Shown here one piece after another: positions 18,858 through 29,777 of a stretch of DNA of 64,000 nt (its first letter is position 1; every line of letters begins with the position of its first letter). A program made the translations under genes and the position numbers. A model generated the notes under the pieces. That model made no database searches, had not been told where the DNA came from, and was given only the letters and a program-made list of their open reading frames with translations. The stretch spans positions 105,374,355 to 105,438,354 of the forward strand of contig CM043943.1 in NCBI GenBank assembly GCA_014529385.2, given 5' to 3'. The DNA is from Adiantum capillus-veneris (Eukaryota > Streptophyta > Polypodiopsida > Polypodiales > Pteridaceae).

Positions 18858-18877
18858 GGTTCATATTTTTCCTAATG
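18858..18877 (-). repeat. Right terminal inverted repeat of H3T-1
   Basis: On the minus strand it reads CATTAGGAAAAATATGAACC, one mismatch from the left end. It is followed on the plus strand by CACTGGCAACAGAGCC, which belongs to the next element or flank. Confidence 0.75.
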
Positions 18878-18903
18878 CACTGGCAACAGAGCCAAAAACA
18901 CGA

Positions 18904-19545
18904 ATGCCATCAATGAACAACAGGAAACCCGAGACCAAATATCAGGTAAAAGCCAACCATGCTAATTACAGACAGATGAAGTCACCGGCCACAATGCAAA
19001 AATCTAGGCTACCAAAACAAGGTAAACAAGTATGGATGCGAAAGGATAGAAATGCAATGGAAGAAAAACAACAATGTAACAAACGGATTCCAACAAAGCA
19101 GACGGTTCAACCCCAAACCAAGGGCATAAAACGAATGTGGATCCCAAAGAAAATGCTTAGCCATAACCCAAATGTCACTCACATTTGGATACCAAAGCAA
19201 AAGCAACTACCTGCAGTACAAGCAACAATGGAAGGCCGACAACTGCATTTCAAAAAGGAGAACCGACATATGTGGATGCCGATGAAAGACAAACCAGTGG
19301 CAAACAAGAAAGAGCCAAACCATCTACAAAAATCGACAGCAACAAAATACCAGTGGAAAGCCATAGCCATAAGGCTCATAGCCATTACATCCCAGCCAAT
19401 TCTCTCTTTAGACACAGCTACGACTCCATCAACAGTGTCGGCAAAGCAATTGCGTCTTGCCAAAAAGACAATTAAACAGAGAGCAGTAGAGTTACAGTTG
19501 TTACTTGCAAAGAAAGCAGGAAACCTCGACGACGAATGTCAATAA
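18904..19545 (+). CDS. Basic ORF with repeated W-x-P-K motifs
   Basis: Open frame of 213 codons, MPSMNNRKPETKYQ onward, very rich in Lys, Gln, Asn and Thr. It has spaced aromatic motifs: VWMRKD, MWIPKK, IWIPKQ and MWMPMK, each about 25-35 residues apart, which looks like a degenerate internal repeat. No known domain is recognised. The protein is strongly basic, as expected for a nucleic-acid-binding gag-like product. It starts about 12 bases after a primer-site-like sequence, so it may be the first ORF of TRG-1. Alternatively it is a fragment of another element. Confidence 0.45.
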   Translation: MPSMNNRKPETKYQVKANHANYRQMKSPATMQKSRLPKQGKQVWMRKDRNAMEEKQQCNKRIPTKQTVQPQTKGIKRMWIPKKMLSHNPNVTHIWIPKQKQLPAVQATMEGRQLHFKKENRHMWMPMKDKPVANKKEPNHLQKSTATKYQWKAIAIRLIAITSQPILSLDTATTPSTVSAKQLRLAKKTIKQRAVELQLLLAKKAGNLDDECQ

Positions 19546-21326
19546 GCATTTTGCTTATTCCCTTCTCTTACACAGCATTAATTTTTCCATGCATTGACCG
19601 AGTATACATAAAATAGAGCCACATTAATCGGCCAGGCATTAGCACAAATTTTGCAACCTATGCACGGCACATACTCCGAGGCGAAAACTTGTTGTCTGGG
19701 AGGACTCCGGCTAGGAGGGGGGGAGGCATTCTAGAGGCACTCTCAAATACGGAACCAATGACAGAAACAACAAAAAAGGGCATGATTTTTGACTATTTTA
19801 AGGGTTGTTGTTTGATTGCAAAATTTTCTGGAGTAACCCAAGCACATATGCCCTTATACAACATGTATCTATAGGTATATGGAGCCAAACGCCAAATCAA
19901 GCCCCTAAGTGTGTGTATATAAGTAGAAATAGCCATTTTTCGGGCAAAATATAGATAAAATGGAGAAATCCGTCCATAAAAATTGCATGTGAGTGTATAT
20001 AATGTGTTGCGGTGATGTTTGTGATTTATTATGATTTTTGGGGATTTTTTGGGTTTGATTTTCTATTTTCCTTTTAATTTTGCTAATTTTCGGCAAAAAA
20101 ACTTCAAAAATACAAAAAGCAGGTGAAAAAAAGTCGTAATGAAAAACAAAAACTATGGTGATGATCAGTGACTATAGGACAACCTATGGTACAGTGGGGG
20201 TGCAATTATGAGACTTGAGCGGAAAGCGTGTTTTGGCCAGGTTTTGACCGAAATGCCAAATTTCTGGTAAATAGAGCAAACGGAGTCCAAATCAAGAAAT
20301 TTTTGAGCCTAAACCGCATCTTGCAAGAAGATAGGAGCACATGTCAAATTTCATGAGAAATGGTTCGGGGACCTCCATTATAAGAAATTTTCACCCCATT
20401 TTTAGCTCATTTTCACTATTGACTTTATGGAGAAAGCTTCTGCCACCTAGAGCGGATCGACTTTCCAGTAGCTTCTACGACGCACACGACTACCCGACGA
20501 GCTCCAGACATGAGAGGTAGGCTCACCACCTTGAGCTTTTCGCGCATGTTTGTCGTTATGTCGCGAAAACTAGCGTAGGGGTCACACACAAAGCGAGCGG
20601 TAGAGACCTGCAAGTAGAGACGGCGGCCTAACAGCTAACCCGAAAGCAACAAGACTTCATCGGCAGCTTACCCTAGTCTAGGAGACCAGTCCTGGATAGC
20701 CAAAGGCAGTGGGAAACCATCGGGAAAAATCCTAATTCCCAAAAACCCGCAAGAGGCCACCAAATGGGAAATCGGCGAAACGGCGACCAAATGCTACCAA
20801 AATTCATGGTTAGGAGCATCTCGACATGCTCGACAATTCTATATGACCCGCATGACCAAAAAGTGACCCGAAGCGGCACTAAACCTCAGAAACGGCATCA
20901 GACACATAAAGCGTCAAAATGCACTTGCGGCCAAACCGCAAGTCCGTTTGCCACCAAACTTCACGAGCGGCTTTCCTAGACCATCAACAACCAAGTCCTA
21001 TGGTGGAAGACCACCACAAATCATCAAAGGTATGTAAAAGCAACTACAGGTGCTTCTAGAGCGACAAATTGCCAAATGGAGCTCCGATGAAGCCAAAGTC
21101 GACAAAAACCATACGGCAAGGATCCCCAAGGGATCGGGAAGCTATGGAGACCAACATCGAGAAATTTCATCTCCAAAAAACACTCCAAAAGTCAAAAAAC
21201 GGCTGGGAGGCTCTGACAGGGAGTTATACTCTATCCTTTGACTTTTTTGTTGAAATTAGGCTCAAAAGGGACTTAGAGGGGCAAAGGGCAAGCACTGGGA
21301 GCACTAGCACTGAAAAAATCACCAAT
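19546..21326 (+). other. TRG-1 leader, upstream part
   Basis: No gene is visible. The sequence is AT-rich up to about 20,400, then more mixed. Phrases such as CAAATTTCATGAGAAATGGT near 20,350 resemble phrases in the palindrome-bearing units further on, so older diverged units may lie here. A palindrome is not present 285 bases before the first copy. Confidence 0.4.
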
Positions 21327-22205
21327 AGACATCCTACGCGTAGGATGTCTCAAGGGCACTTTTTGGCACAAACCTCAACAATTTTTGTCATGCACATGTT
21401 CTGAATGACATTTACAAGCCATACACCAAGTTTCATCACATGTGGACCAGATTTGACCTCATATGCATGGAAAAACGCAAAGTTAGGGCATAGAGGCAAT
21501 AATGGGCCATTGACCTACCAAATCTTGTCCAAATCTCATGAAACTTGCACAACACACTCACATACACATCAGCAAACAATCTGTGTGGTCAGGGAGAAAA
21601 AAGGATGAAATAGACATCCTACGTGTAGGATGTCTAATGGACCTTTTTGGCATGGATGGGATGTTTTATCATTCTAGATCTAATTACCTCATCATCAAGA
21701 GCCCAAATGACAAGTTTGAAGCCATTCTAATCACTTTTGACCCCCAACACCTTCAAGATACACTTTTTGAGCCCAAAAACACCTCACAAAGCCTTACAAG
21801 CATCAAATCTTGTCCAAATTCAAATCCAAGAACAGGGCTATGTTCCATAGGCCAAGGACAACCCACAGAACAAGTTTCATGCAATTCTGATGAAAAAGAC
21901 ATCCTACGCGTAGGATGTCTCCAGCATAAATTTAGCCTTCTGTGCAAGGAATGACATCATGGGAGCCAATACTATGGTGCATTGAGCCCATATACCAATT
22001 TTCAACCCATTTGGACATCAATTGCTATCTATGATGAACATTCTACCCAAAATGTGACCTAAAGCCTAAATAAGCCCCAAAAATCCACTTTTTGATATCC
22101 AAATTCAAATCCAAGCATATAGCCATGTTCCATGAGTCTTAGACTACCTGCATGTCAAGTATGAACCAATTCTGATGAAAAAGACATCTTACGCGTAGAA
22201 TGTCT
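21327..22205 (+). repeat. Four palindromes at exact 285-bp spacing in the TRG-1 leader
   Basis: The half-site AGACATCCTACG followed by its inverse makes a 24-base palindrome at 21327-21350 and 21897-21920 (both perfect). A copy with centre ACGTGT lies at 21612-21635, and a copy with two changes (ATCTTACGCGTAGAAT) at 22182-22205. Starts differ by 285, 285 and 285 bases. The sequence between is a diverged tandem repeat, with a shared end phrase TTCTGATGAAAA before copies 3 and 4 and GGACCTTTTTGGCA-like sequence after. The palindrome is better conserved than the rest. Confidence 0.85.
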
Positions 22206-22370
22206 AAATGGAAATTTTTGGCCAGATTTGCACTGTGAGCACATGCACAGCTTCACAAGTTCCTTTTAAGCTATAATTTCAATTTTCAAGTCATTTGGAT
22301 AAGTAAAACTCAGTTTCGCAGCTAATATGGAAAAAACGCTAACTTTGGATTACTGAGTGCAACAGGATCT

Positions 22371-25300
22371 ATGGCAGCCTTGAAGTCACCGGCAAAGAAG
22401 AAAAGAATGACAATCAAAGATTATCTGGATGAGGTGGAACCCTTTGTCATTCCAGAAGGAACATTAAAGCCCACCAGTACCTGGATACAAGAGGATCTGT
22501 TAGAGTCCAATGACCTAAAGATCTACCAGGGAGTGTTCAAAGACAATGGAGCCAATGTAATAGAGCTGCCAATGTTGCCAAGAGAGCTCAATGAATTTGT
22601 ACGAAGCAAAATGGCTGGCTACTTGGAGAAAATTGACCTCCATAACTACTTCGAGGCGATACCAGCAGGGGTGGACATCAAAAGAGTATGGGAGTTTGTA
22701 ACAAGCATCAAAGAGGATGGAGTGGCCAAGGTGACAGATTTACAAGGCAAACCAGATACAGAGATCATAATCACGGAGCGGGTTATAGCCCATGCACTAG
22801 ACCTCTCCAATCAAGGAGACAGTGTAACAAAAAGAAGGGACGAAGTCAAGGTGTACAAAGAGAAAAAGGCCAATTACACCTTTGAAGGCATTGCCAACCC
22901 AAAAGTGGCAATTATGTGCCAGTTGTACAACCAGTACTTCCACATGTGCACTAAGAGGCCACAGAAGTACAAGATGCCGCCAGGTGCAATTGCCACGACG
23001 TTTACTTGGGCAATGACAAAAGGCACCCCAAAGATAATCAACTATGCGGCATACATACATGACAGCTTGGTAAAGATGGGCAACAAAAAGCCAACCTACA
23101 TAGGGCCAAGAGAATTGATAACCAAGGTGGTTTATGTAGCACTACACGCTAAAGGAAGGTGGCCTGAACCACCATCTCAGAATGATTGGCTAAGGGTAAA
23201 AGAAGACAAGGAAGATGAGCCACAAAGAGCACCAAGGGTGGCTACGAGATTGAAGAGACGATTAGAGCTAGTTGAAGAGGAGCAACCTGAGCAGAAGAAA
23301 GGAAAGAAGGATTCTGCTCAAGTGCCGGCCAAAGAAACCAGGTCTCAAAAAGCGGCAAGACTCGAGAGGCTGATGGAGAGTTTCCGAGCGGAAAGAGCCC
23401 TCAAGGGTGATTTAAACAAACTCTGGAAGCCATCTCTCGAGTCTATGTCCGGATCATCCAGAAGAGTGCAGAGGGACCGCTTTGAAGATTATATCAAGAA
23501 TTTCGAGATTCTTGATGCTGCAGCGGAAAACATTCCCCATGTCCCTTTCACCGAGGAGGAAGTGGAGCAGATAAGGCAGACATTGCTAGATGAACAAGAA
23601 AGCCAAGAAAGGGAAAGAAAAACGAAAGCAGACAGGGACTTAAAGGGCAAACCGGGAGCTGTACCAGATAGCCCTAAACCCAGCCCACAGCCATCTCCAC
23701 CACCCTCACCACCTCCTAGCAGCCCTCCACCAGAAGACAAGGAGGCTGAGGACAAACAAGAAGAAAGGCAAGCTGAGGAGCAAGAGCAAAGGCAAGAACC
23801 TGAGCCAAAGGAAGAGGCCAAGCCTGAGTCTGAGCAAAAAGGATTAGACGAGGCCTATTATGCATTTTTGGACCTGCTAGTTGCAGGCTATACAAAGGAA
23901 GAAGCCGCCACAATCGCATTCGACTTGGCGAGAACAGGGCATAAAGATCAGATGCAAAGCATCTGGCTAGTGGAACTTAAAGAAATTGCTACAGACACTG
24001 TAGACCTGCACCCGCCCTCCAATGACTGGGACGTGGTGATGACAAAGCTAGCCGGATTGCAAGCACAATCCATGGCTTCAGAGTAAGAAATGACGACTCT
24101 CAAAGCCACTAAAGAACAGATCAAAAATGAAGTGGATTCTCTGTAAGCACAAAGCCAAAGGCAAAAAGAGAGAGAAGATGATATGCAGGCTAGCTTGGCA
24201 ACGGCTCTACAAAACTGCCAAGCAATGGAAGAAGCAAATGAGGTAGCAGCAAAAAGAATACAAGCAGCTGAAGAAGAGTGTCTGCAGCTCAGCAAGTCAT
24301 TGCGAGATGCTGAAAAAGAACGGGATAATCTGACACTATAGCTGGCAGAAGAAACAAAAGAAGTAGAGGCCATGAGAAATGCCAAGGAAAAGACAGAGAT
24401 AGAACAAGAAGCAAGCCTGGATGAAGTCCTTGAGCTCAAGGACCAATTAAAATTCAAAGATCAAACCATCCAGAGACTGCGAGCATCACCTTCTAGAGTT
24501 AGAGCTACGAGCTCGACTCAAATCATTTCCGAGAGTCAAATATATGAAGAGCAAATGCAGGAACTTCAGAAGGAGCTGACTCTCGAGAAAAAGCAAAGGT
24601 TAATGATGGCTGAAGGTTCTATCGCAATGCAAACAAGAATGGAGGACAGCCAAAAAGCCCTACAAGAAGAAGTGGAGAGCATAAAGATAAAGCTCGAGGA
24701 GGTGGAAAGAGTAAACGCTGAACTTAATGACCTCCTCATGAATATGGGCAGAGAAGCTGAAGCGGAAAATCAGACACTCCTCAGGCAAATTGAGGAGTTG
24801 AAAGGCCAGCAACAAGCAGAGGCAAAAAGCTCAGGGCAAGCAGCCAATGAGGGCATCGACCTCGAAAATGTGGCAGATCCTGTGGACACACCCATGCAAG
24901 AGGAAAGCATAGCAGGATCCTCTCAAGAGCCGTAGGATCTAACACAAGAAGAGGAGGAAAAATTGTGTAAGGCAATAGAGGCAGAGCTAAGAGAAAGCAC
25001 AAAGGAAGCCTTGGAATGGGAGCAGAGGGTCTTCAAATCTATGACAATTCAGAAGATCGACGCCAGCAATCTCTGGCGCGAGTGGCTTCAACCCTCTCTT
25101 CCATATCCATTGCTAAAGTATGAAGAAGCAACAATAAATAGGCGAATCAGAGAAGAGCCAACGGTACCTCTCTACAATACAGACACCTCGAGGCCAGAAG
25201 GAGTTAAGCTCATAGTGGATTCTCAGCCAAAGTGAAGGAAGGCTTGGCTTACCAAGTACCCACAATACCTAATCCACTTGGTAGAGGCACCTAAACATAT

Positions 25301-25817
25301 TAGAGACAACCTCAGCTTCTGTCCTCTACCAAGGGTTAGGACGTGGAAGGCACAAGAAATTTTGCAAAGAAGCCAACCCACTTGGCTGAATTACCCAAAG
25401 TTGTCGGGCGTGAAGGCAGGTGAGAGAATAAGTGTCCAATACATGGTGAAAACCCTAACGGGCGCCATAAAATTGTTCACTGGCTCACCTAACCTTACAT
25501 GCATTATGATGAGAAAACTCTGCAGAACCATCCTAGCAGTGTTTGAGACCTTCAAGCCGGGCCAGGTGACCGACAGCATATTCTTCTTCCAAGATACATA
25601 CAGATGTGCTTATGATCTGTCAGGTCAGCCTTCCAAGGAGGTGATACATGCGCTGTACCAAAGAATCATGTTTCTACCATCCTATCACCTCCAGGCTTTT
25701 GAAGAAGCATTCTATACGGGGTTCTTCACCATGAATACAGATATCTTTGGCCCGACAATGCTGAACCTACATGCAAGGTACGAATCACTGCTAAAGATGC
25801 AGGAAACGATAAGATGA
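22371..25817 (+). pseudogene. Giant gag-like ORF of TRG-1 with five in-frame stops
   Basis: One frame runs 1,148 codons from MAALKSPAKKKRMT. It is interrupted at TAA 24084, TAA near 24144, TAG near 24339, TAG near 24933 and TGA near 25233. Order of regions: basic start; a globular domain (about residues 40-270, with ERVIAHALDLSNQGD and MPPGAIATTFTWAM) that vaguely resembles plant mobile or putative plant transposon domains; a charged region; a Pro-rich stretch near 23680 (PQPSPPPSPPPSS); Glu/Gln-rich; a long coiled coil from about 24090 to 24870; and a C-terminal globular domain (WLNYPKLSGVKAGERISVQYM). No protease or RT motif. The role is probably structural, by analogy with gag-only elements. 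The stops are point changes in an otherwise unshifted frame, which suggests fairly recent decay. Confidence 0.6.
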
Positions 25818-25854
25818 AGCAGCTGATCAAGGCCATGTCGGGGACGACATGAAT

Positions 25855-25868
25855 AAGGAGAGGGGGGA
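25855..25868 (+). promoter_or_regulatory. Polypurine tract of TRG-1
   Basis: AAGGAGAGGGGGGA directly precedes the LTR start TGTTAGAAG. It is the plus-strand DNA primer site. Confidence 0.65.
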
Positions 25869-26808
25869 TGTTAGAAGCTGGACACACCCCACGGCATCTA
25901 ACTACTCGGCTGACTATTATCTTTGTAATTATTCATTCATTGAGGAAAACCCGATCTTTCACCTTGTAAATATTGGGACTTACAGAAGTTTCCGGATTGT
26001 ATCCCAGTTTTGATAGTTAGATTGAGTAGATGGTTGATTTTGGAACTTTAGGGTTTGAGAAGTTGTAAGGTATATATACCACTTTTTGACCTTAATGAAA
26101 AAAACCTTTTGTCATTTAAAAAAAACAAGTTTGAAGTCTGTGAGTGAGCATACTGTGTACGAGAGAGAGAGAGTGTGAGCTTTGTCTTGACGCTACGAGT
26201 GCTACAGTGGTCGGAATCGAGTGCGGAGAAGTGCAGCGTGTTGCCCCCGACTAGAGCTACGCATCGATACCAACATTGCGCACGTACGGTCCGGCTTTGT
26301 GAGCTCCTTCTACGAGCTTCATCGGTTGTTTGGGTGAGCATACGTTGTCCGATTTTTCATTGCAGCATATCCACGTGTTCACATTGAGTAGAACTACACA
26401 TTAGGCACTTTAGATTTCGAAAACGAAGACCTACAGATTTCGGCCAAACATCCTACGTGTTTCTGCACCGGGTGTTCTGGGTCGTGATTTTGGTTCATAG
26501 ACCTTAGGGAGAGCGGCCTATTGGTATTAGTAGGGTCTCCTTCAAGTTCTATGGTGTTTCGAGATTGTTTGATGGGTGTTCAACTCTAGAAAGCGTTGTA
26601 GGAAGTTTCCTCTTTTGCACTCTTAAAGGCTGTGACTTAGACAATTGGTAGAGACCTCTGTAGGAATTAGCTAGGAGTCGGTCGAGTGTAGGTTGACACC
26701 TTATGCTTGCTTCCACGTGCCTGCGGGTCGAGCTTCGTCCTTAGCTGACATTACATGTTAGGTGAGTTCTTGCTGTGCTGACGTCCGTCGCGGCGTATCC
26801 GTCCAACA
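25869..26808 (+). repeat. 3' LTR of TRG-1 (940 bp)
   Basis: It begins TGTTAGAAGC and ends GTCCAACA, giving the TGTT/AACA inverted ends typical of LTRs. The outer edge is fixed by the interrupted gypsy protein frame, which resumes at 26809. A promoter-like TATATATA lies near 26071, with a GA-microsatellite (GAGAGAGAGAG) near 26161. A single 13-base half-copy of the leader palindrome, ACATCCTACGTGT, lies at 26448-26460, and TCGTGATTTTGG near 26490 is shared with the Gypsy-5 LTR. Confidence 0.65.
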
Positions 26809-28277
26809 ATCTCAATTTCATGGTCTATCTCTCTATGTGGTGGAAGAATCGTAAGGTCTTCAGGGAATACATCATCATACTCCCTCAACCAGTTTGGTCG
26901 AAGTTTGGTGTCTGATTGGTCCACCTTGTTGAGCTTTACCGTATAAATTTGCTGCCCCTTTTTGAGTCCCTTCAAAAGTCTAATGGCCTTAGCTAGAGTA
27001 CCCCTAGGTCTCCCATTTTCCCCCTTGATTAAGACTTCATTACCCAATTTATCTGTAAAGGTAAAGTTACCTTGTGCACAATGGATGTGGGTCTGATTTT
27101 GCTTTAGCCAGTCCATCCCTAGTATCCCATCAAAGAATCCTAAAGGTAGGGTTCGAAATTGGGAAGAGGTTGGGTGTCCCCCTAGATCAAAGCCAATTAT
27201 ACCTGCAGAGTGTTTAGATACTACTTCCTTGCCGTTTGCTAACTCTACAACTAGTTTTCTTGTTGGATACTTATCTAGCTTTAGCTTCCTCATGCATCTG
27301 AGTGAAAGAAATGAAAGAGTACTACCACAATCTATAAGGAAGTTAATTTGTTCACCTCTGAGAGATCCTGGCATATGAATGACTGCGTATTTCTCACAAC
27401 CATTGGGGTTGTCAATTGCAGCATGCAAGGTTGCTCTCTCCTCTGCTTCATCTCCCACAGTTGGTTGTACCACTGCGGCATTCACTCTGGCGGTAGCTCC
27501 ACGCCCTCGCCCTCTGTTTACCCTTCCACGTCCTCCTCTTCCATTAGATTGACCTCGCCCATAGACATTTAGAGGTATGGATTTGGTGCTGGTTGCTTGA
27601 GTCTTCTTAGGGCATTTAGATCGGTAATGCCCGAATTCCTTGCACTCATAACAACGTACATTTGGAAATTCCATAACTGCTGTAGTGGCTACTATCGGGT
27701 GCTGTTCGTATGCTTGGTTGGTTGGTCTATTATTCCAAACATTTTTCCTTGCCCTTTTTGCCAAATGATTCCTCCTATTCTGATTGACCTTCTGAATTTC
27801 CATAGCTAAGGGTTTAGCTCTTAGCAAGGCATCTTGAAGAGTTGTTGGCCTGAGAGCTTCTTGCCGATTGTTCAAGGGGTCAATGAGCCCTTGGCAGAAC
27901 CGTGCTACTTGCTGATCAAGGCTCATTTTAGGAGCATACCTTCAAAGAGTAACAAACTTTGAGTAATACTCCTCGACTGAAGAAGTCAACTGACGAAGGA
28001 AAAAGAACTCGTTCATCTTGAAGGTTTCATAAGCGGGTGGTAAGTAACGCCCCATCACTGCAACCTTGATGTCTTCCCACGACTGAGAAGATCCCTTGAT
28101 GTTCAGATCTCTGCAATGCTGTTTCCACCAAATCTTGGCATCGCCAAAGAGGCGGAACATTGCGAGCATGGTCTGGTTCTCGGGTTGAGTCCCTGCAGCC
28201 TCGAAATAGTCATCCATCGCTTCCATCCACACCTCCGCATCTCTCTCCACATTAGCTCCCTCACCCTTAAAGGTCAA
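26809..28277 (-). pseudogene. gag-pol: Gag, zinc knuckle and protease of Gypsy-2
   Basis: Gag capsid region at 28277-27942 (MEAMDDYFEAAGTQPE to SVEEYYSKFVTL). A TGA at 27942-27944 interrupts the frame, which resumes RYAPKMSLDQQVARF in the same phase. The zinc knuckle CYECKEFGHYRSKC has spacing CX2CX4HX4C. A Gly/Arg-rich stretch follows (GRGGRGRVNRGRGRG). Protease: FLIDCGSTLSFLS has Asp-Cys-Gly in place of Asp-Ser/Thr-Gly, then GFFDGILGMDWLKQ. RT approach region HREIDHEIEI ends at the TRG-1 insertion. With one stop and an odd catalytic triad the product is probably not functional, although D-C-G could be a sequence lineage trait. Confidence 0.75.
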
Positions 28278-28549
28278 AGGTTGGGCTTGTTTAAGGAGGA
28301 GCTTCTTTTCTTGTGCTGTCGAATAGAGAGCTACAAGTGGTGCCTACACGGTTTATACGAAATTTGATATGATTGCTAGAGTTCAAGATTTAAATAAACA
28401 CGAGACTTAAATAAAATTCAAGATCCCACTTTATCAAGAGACAGAGACTCAGAGACAAAAACACTTTATTGATGAAGATTTATTACAATCGAAACCCCTC
28501 AAGGTTTATGATAACTCATGATCAATTTATTACATGGCTTTTGGAATGC

Positions 28550-29068
28550 TTATAAGATATGCCTGGCAGGTTGCGTTGTCAGGTTCACATGATACTCTAC
28601 TTCATTCGTGAAGTAGTTCTTATACTCATCTTTGAGTGGATAGTAAACTATGGTGTCGAGTTGGGATAATTCTTTTGGTACTCCAAAAGTTATAACTCTG
28701 TTTGATGGGATTACATTAGTAACCTTCTCCAAAATCCACTCGTTGAGGGTTTGATTGGTGCCGTCAGATACAGTCATGTCCGTACGTGTAGGCAGCAAGT
28801 AGAATATCTGCACCACCCTCAATTCTTCTCCCCAACGTATTTTCTTCAAATAGGCAGCCAGGCATCCTAGCTTTCGAGCGTTGATGTAGTAAACCCCTCC
28901 TTCATATGTCCAATCGAGCCCCCATCCTCTATCGATGCGAGTGGTGTGCGGTGTATGAATCTTCAGCAACATCTCCATGACATCTTGCCTCAATTGGTAA
29001 AATGGGGATCGTCGAGCTTGTTCGTAAATAAGATCAAACAATTGGAACTTCCGATATTCTAGCACGGG
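28550..29068 (-). CDS. Unknown ORF between primer site and gag of Gypsy-2
   Basis: Reading frame EDPVLEYRKFQLFDLIYEQARRSP onward, about 170 residues, preceded by a good splice acceptor (GGCTTGCAG). It has no domain I know. It could be the second exon of a 5' ORF spliced over the leader. A possible matching first-exon type, MALVKRTRFGG with a donor, lies at 37471-37611 beside another LTR of this family. It could also be a captured or residual host fragment. Composition matches the neighbouring gag. Confidence 0.4.
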   Translation of the reverse strand, partial: PVLEYRKFQLFDLIYEQARRSPFYQLRQDVMEMLLKIHTPHTTRIDRGWGLDWTYEGGVYYINARKLGCLAAYLKKIRWGEELRVVQIFYLLPTRTDMTVSDGTNQTLNEWILEKVTNVIPSNRVITFGVPKELSQLDTIVYYPLKDEYKNYFTNEVEYHVNLTTQPARHIL

Positions 29069-29177
29069 GTCTTCCTGCAAGCCAATGCAAGGAATTCGGA
29101 TCAGCTACCTATATACCCTTAGTTCCTTTTAAATATTCAAACAATACGACTTTATTTCCCAGTCTAACCTAAGCTTA

Positions 29178-29189
29178 GCTCTGATACCA
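29178..29189 (-). promoter_or_regulatory. Initiator-Met tRNA primer binding site of Gypsy-2
   Basis: TGGTATCAGAGC on the minus strand, two bases inside the 5' LTR end. It identifies the LTR at 29192 as the 5' one and fixes the element direction. Confidence 0.8.
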
Positions 29190-29191
29190 GG

Positions 29192-29777
29192 TGTGAGGTC
29201 CCCATCCCGTCGTCTCAAATGACAAATCTGATGGTAAACCTGGTGGCCACTAGATCTAAAGTGGAAGCAACAAGGTGGTTTATGGTTCATCTAGCGGCGG
29301 ACAATCTCTCATCACAAAGTGAGTCGAGTTCGAGCCTACTAGCATCGAGATCTAGTTCCACCCCACAGGGGAAGCGTGATTAACTTATCTAGCGATCCTA
29401 AGACCCACCTTCCAAGAGGAGAAAAGTCCCAAGTGCCTTTTTCCCCATGTTTCAGAGGCACGTACACTTGAGACCTTACCGCTCTAGGGGCAATGAGTAA
29501 TTCTAACATTCTTATTTCACTTATGGGGACGGAGAGTTCCCGACTAATTGGGACCACCCTTCTCATAGGCATTGGCAACCCGAGCTAAGCCCCCACTTTC
29601 CACCCCATACTCACACTTCCTTTGTTACCTAATTACTACCACACATGGTTGTTCAACACATAAGCTCATTGATTAAGTTCCGGTTCACAAGTTCTTTAAT
29701 ACAGTCCTTCAACCAGTATTGCAAAGCGGCACCAAGACAGTAACTCTAGTAAAAAATTTACTCAAAACTTATTCATT
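29192..29777 (-). repeat. 5' LTR of Gypsy-2, truncated by 28 bp
   Basis: It matches 36391-36974 closely over 584-586 bases, ending GACCTCACA on the minus strand. The first 28 bases of the LTR (present in the copy ending at 37002) are replaced by unrelated sequence. Confidence 0.8.

Larger units (their letters stand above)
8703..18877. mobile_element. H3T-1: 10.2-kb four-gene DNA transposon carrying a histone H3-like gene
   Basis: Both ends carry a 20-bp inverted repeat (19 of 20 matching), and a partial copy at 1-1040 stops at exactly the same end sequence, which supports it as a true boundary. Two genes run inward from the left (transposase, histone H3-like) and two inward from the right (unknown genes X and Y), converging on a central inverted-repeat array at 13422-14858. 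Outer promoters at both ends have CT-rich leaders. I see no target-site duplication and cannot place the element in a named superfamily. The ends do not start with CACTA and coding similarity is too distant to judge by eye. Point lesions suggest this copy is inactive. Confidence 0.75.
18878..26808 (+). mobile_element. TRG-1: gag-only LTR retroelement with palindromic leader (5' LTR not found)
   Basis: A polypurine tract at 25855-25868 and an LTR at 25869-26808 define the 3' end. Upstream is one giant decayed ORF, and before it a leader with four palindromes 285 bp apart. No protease, RT or integrase is present. The left limit is not certain. Just after the transposon end, TGGCAACAGAGC at 18881-18892 resembles the initiator-Met primer site TGGTATCAGAGC (9 of 12), but no 5' LTR precedes it. 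Parts of the LTR resemble the Gypsy-5 LTR, which suggests a non-autonomous relative. Confidence 0.65.
26809..29777 (-). mobile_element. Gypsy-2: 5' part of a minus-strand Ty3/gypsy element
   Basis: The element has a 5' LTR at 29192-29777 (its outer 28 bases missing), an initiator-Met primer site and a leader ORF, followed by gag and protease running left. It is cut within the protease-RT linker at 26809 by the TRG-1 LTR. The rest of pol is not in the window. Confidence 0.75.

Noticed and set aside
18881-18892. Firm call of an initiator-Met primer site after H3T-1
   Set aside because: Only 9 of 12 positions match and no LTR precedes it; kept only as a possibility for TRG-1.
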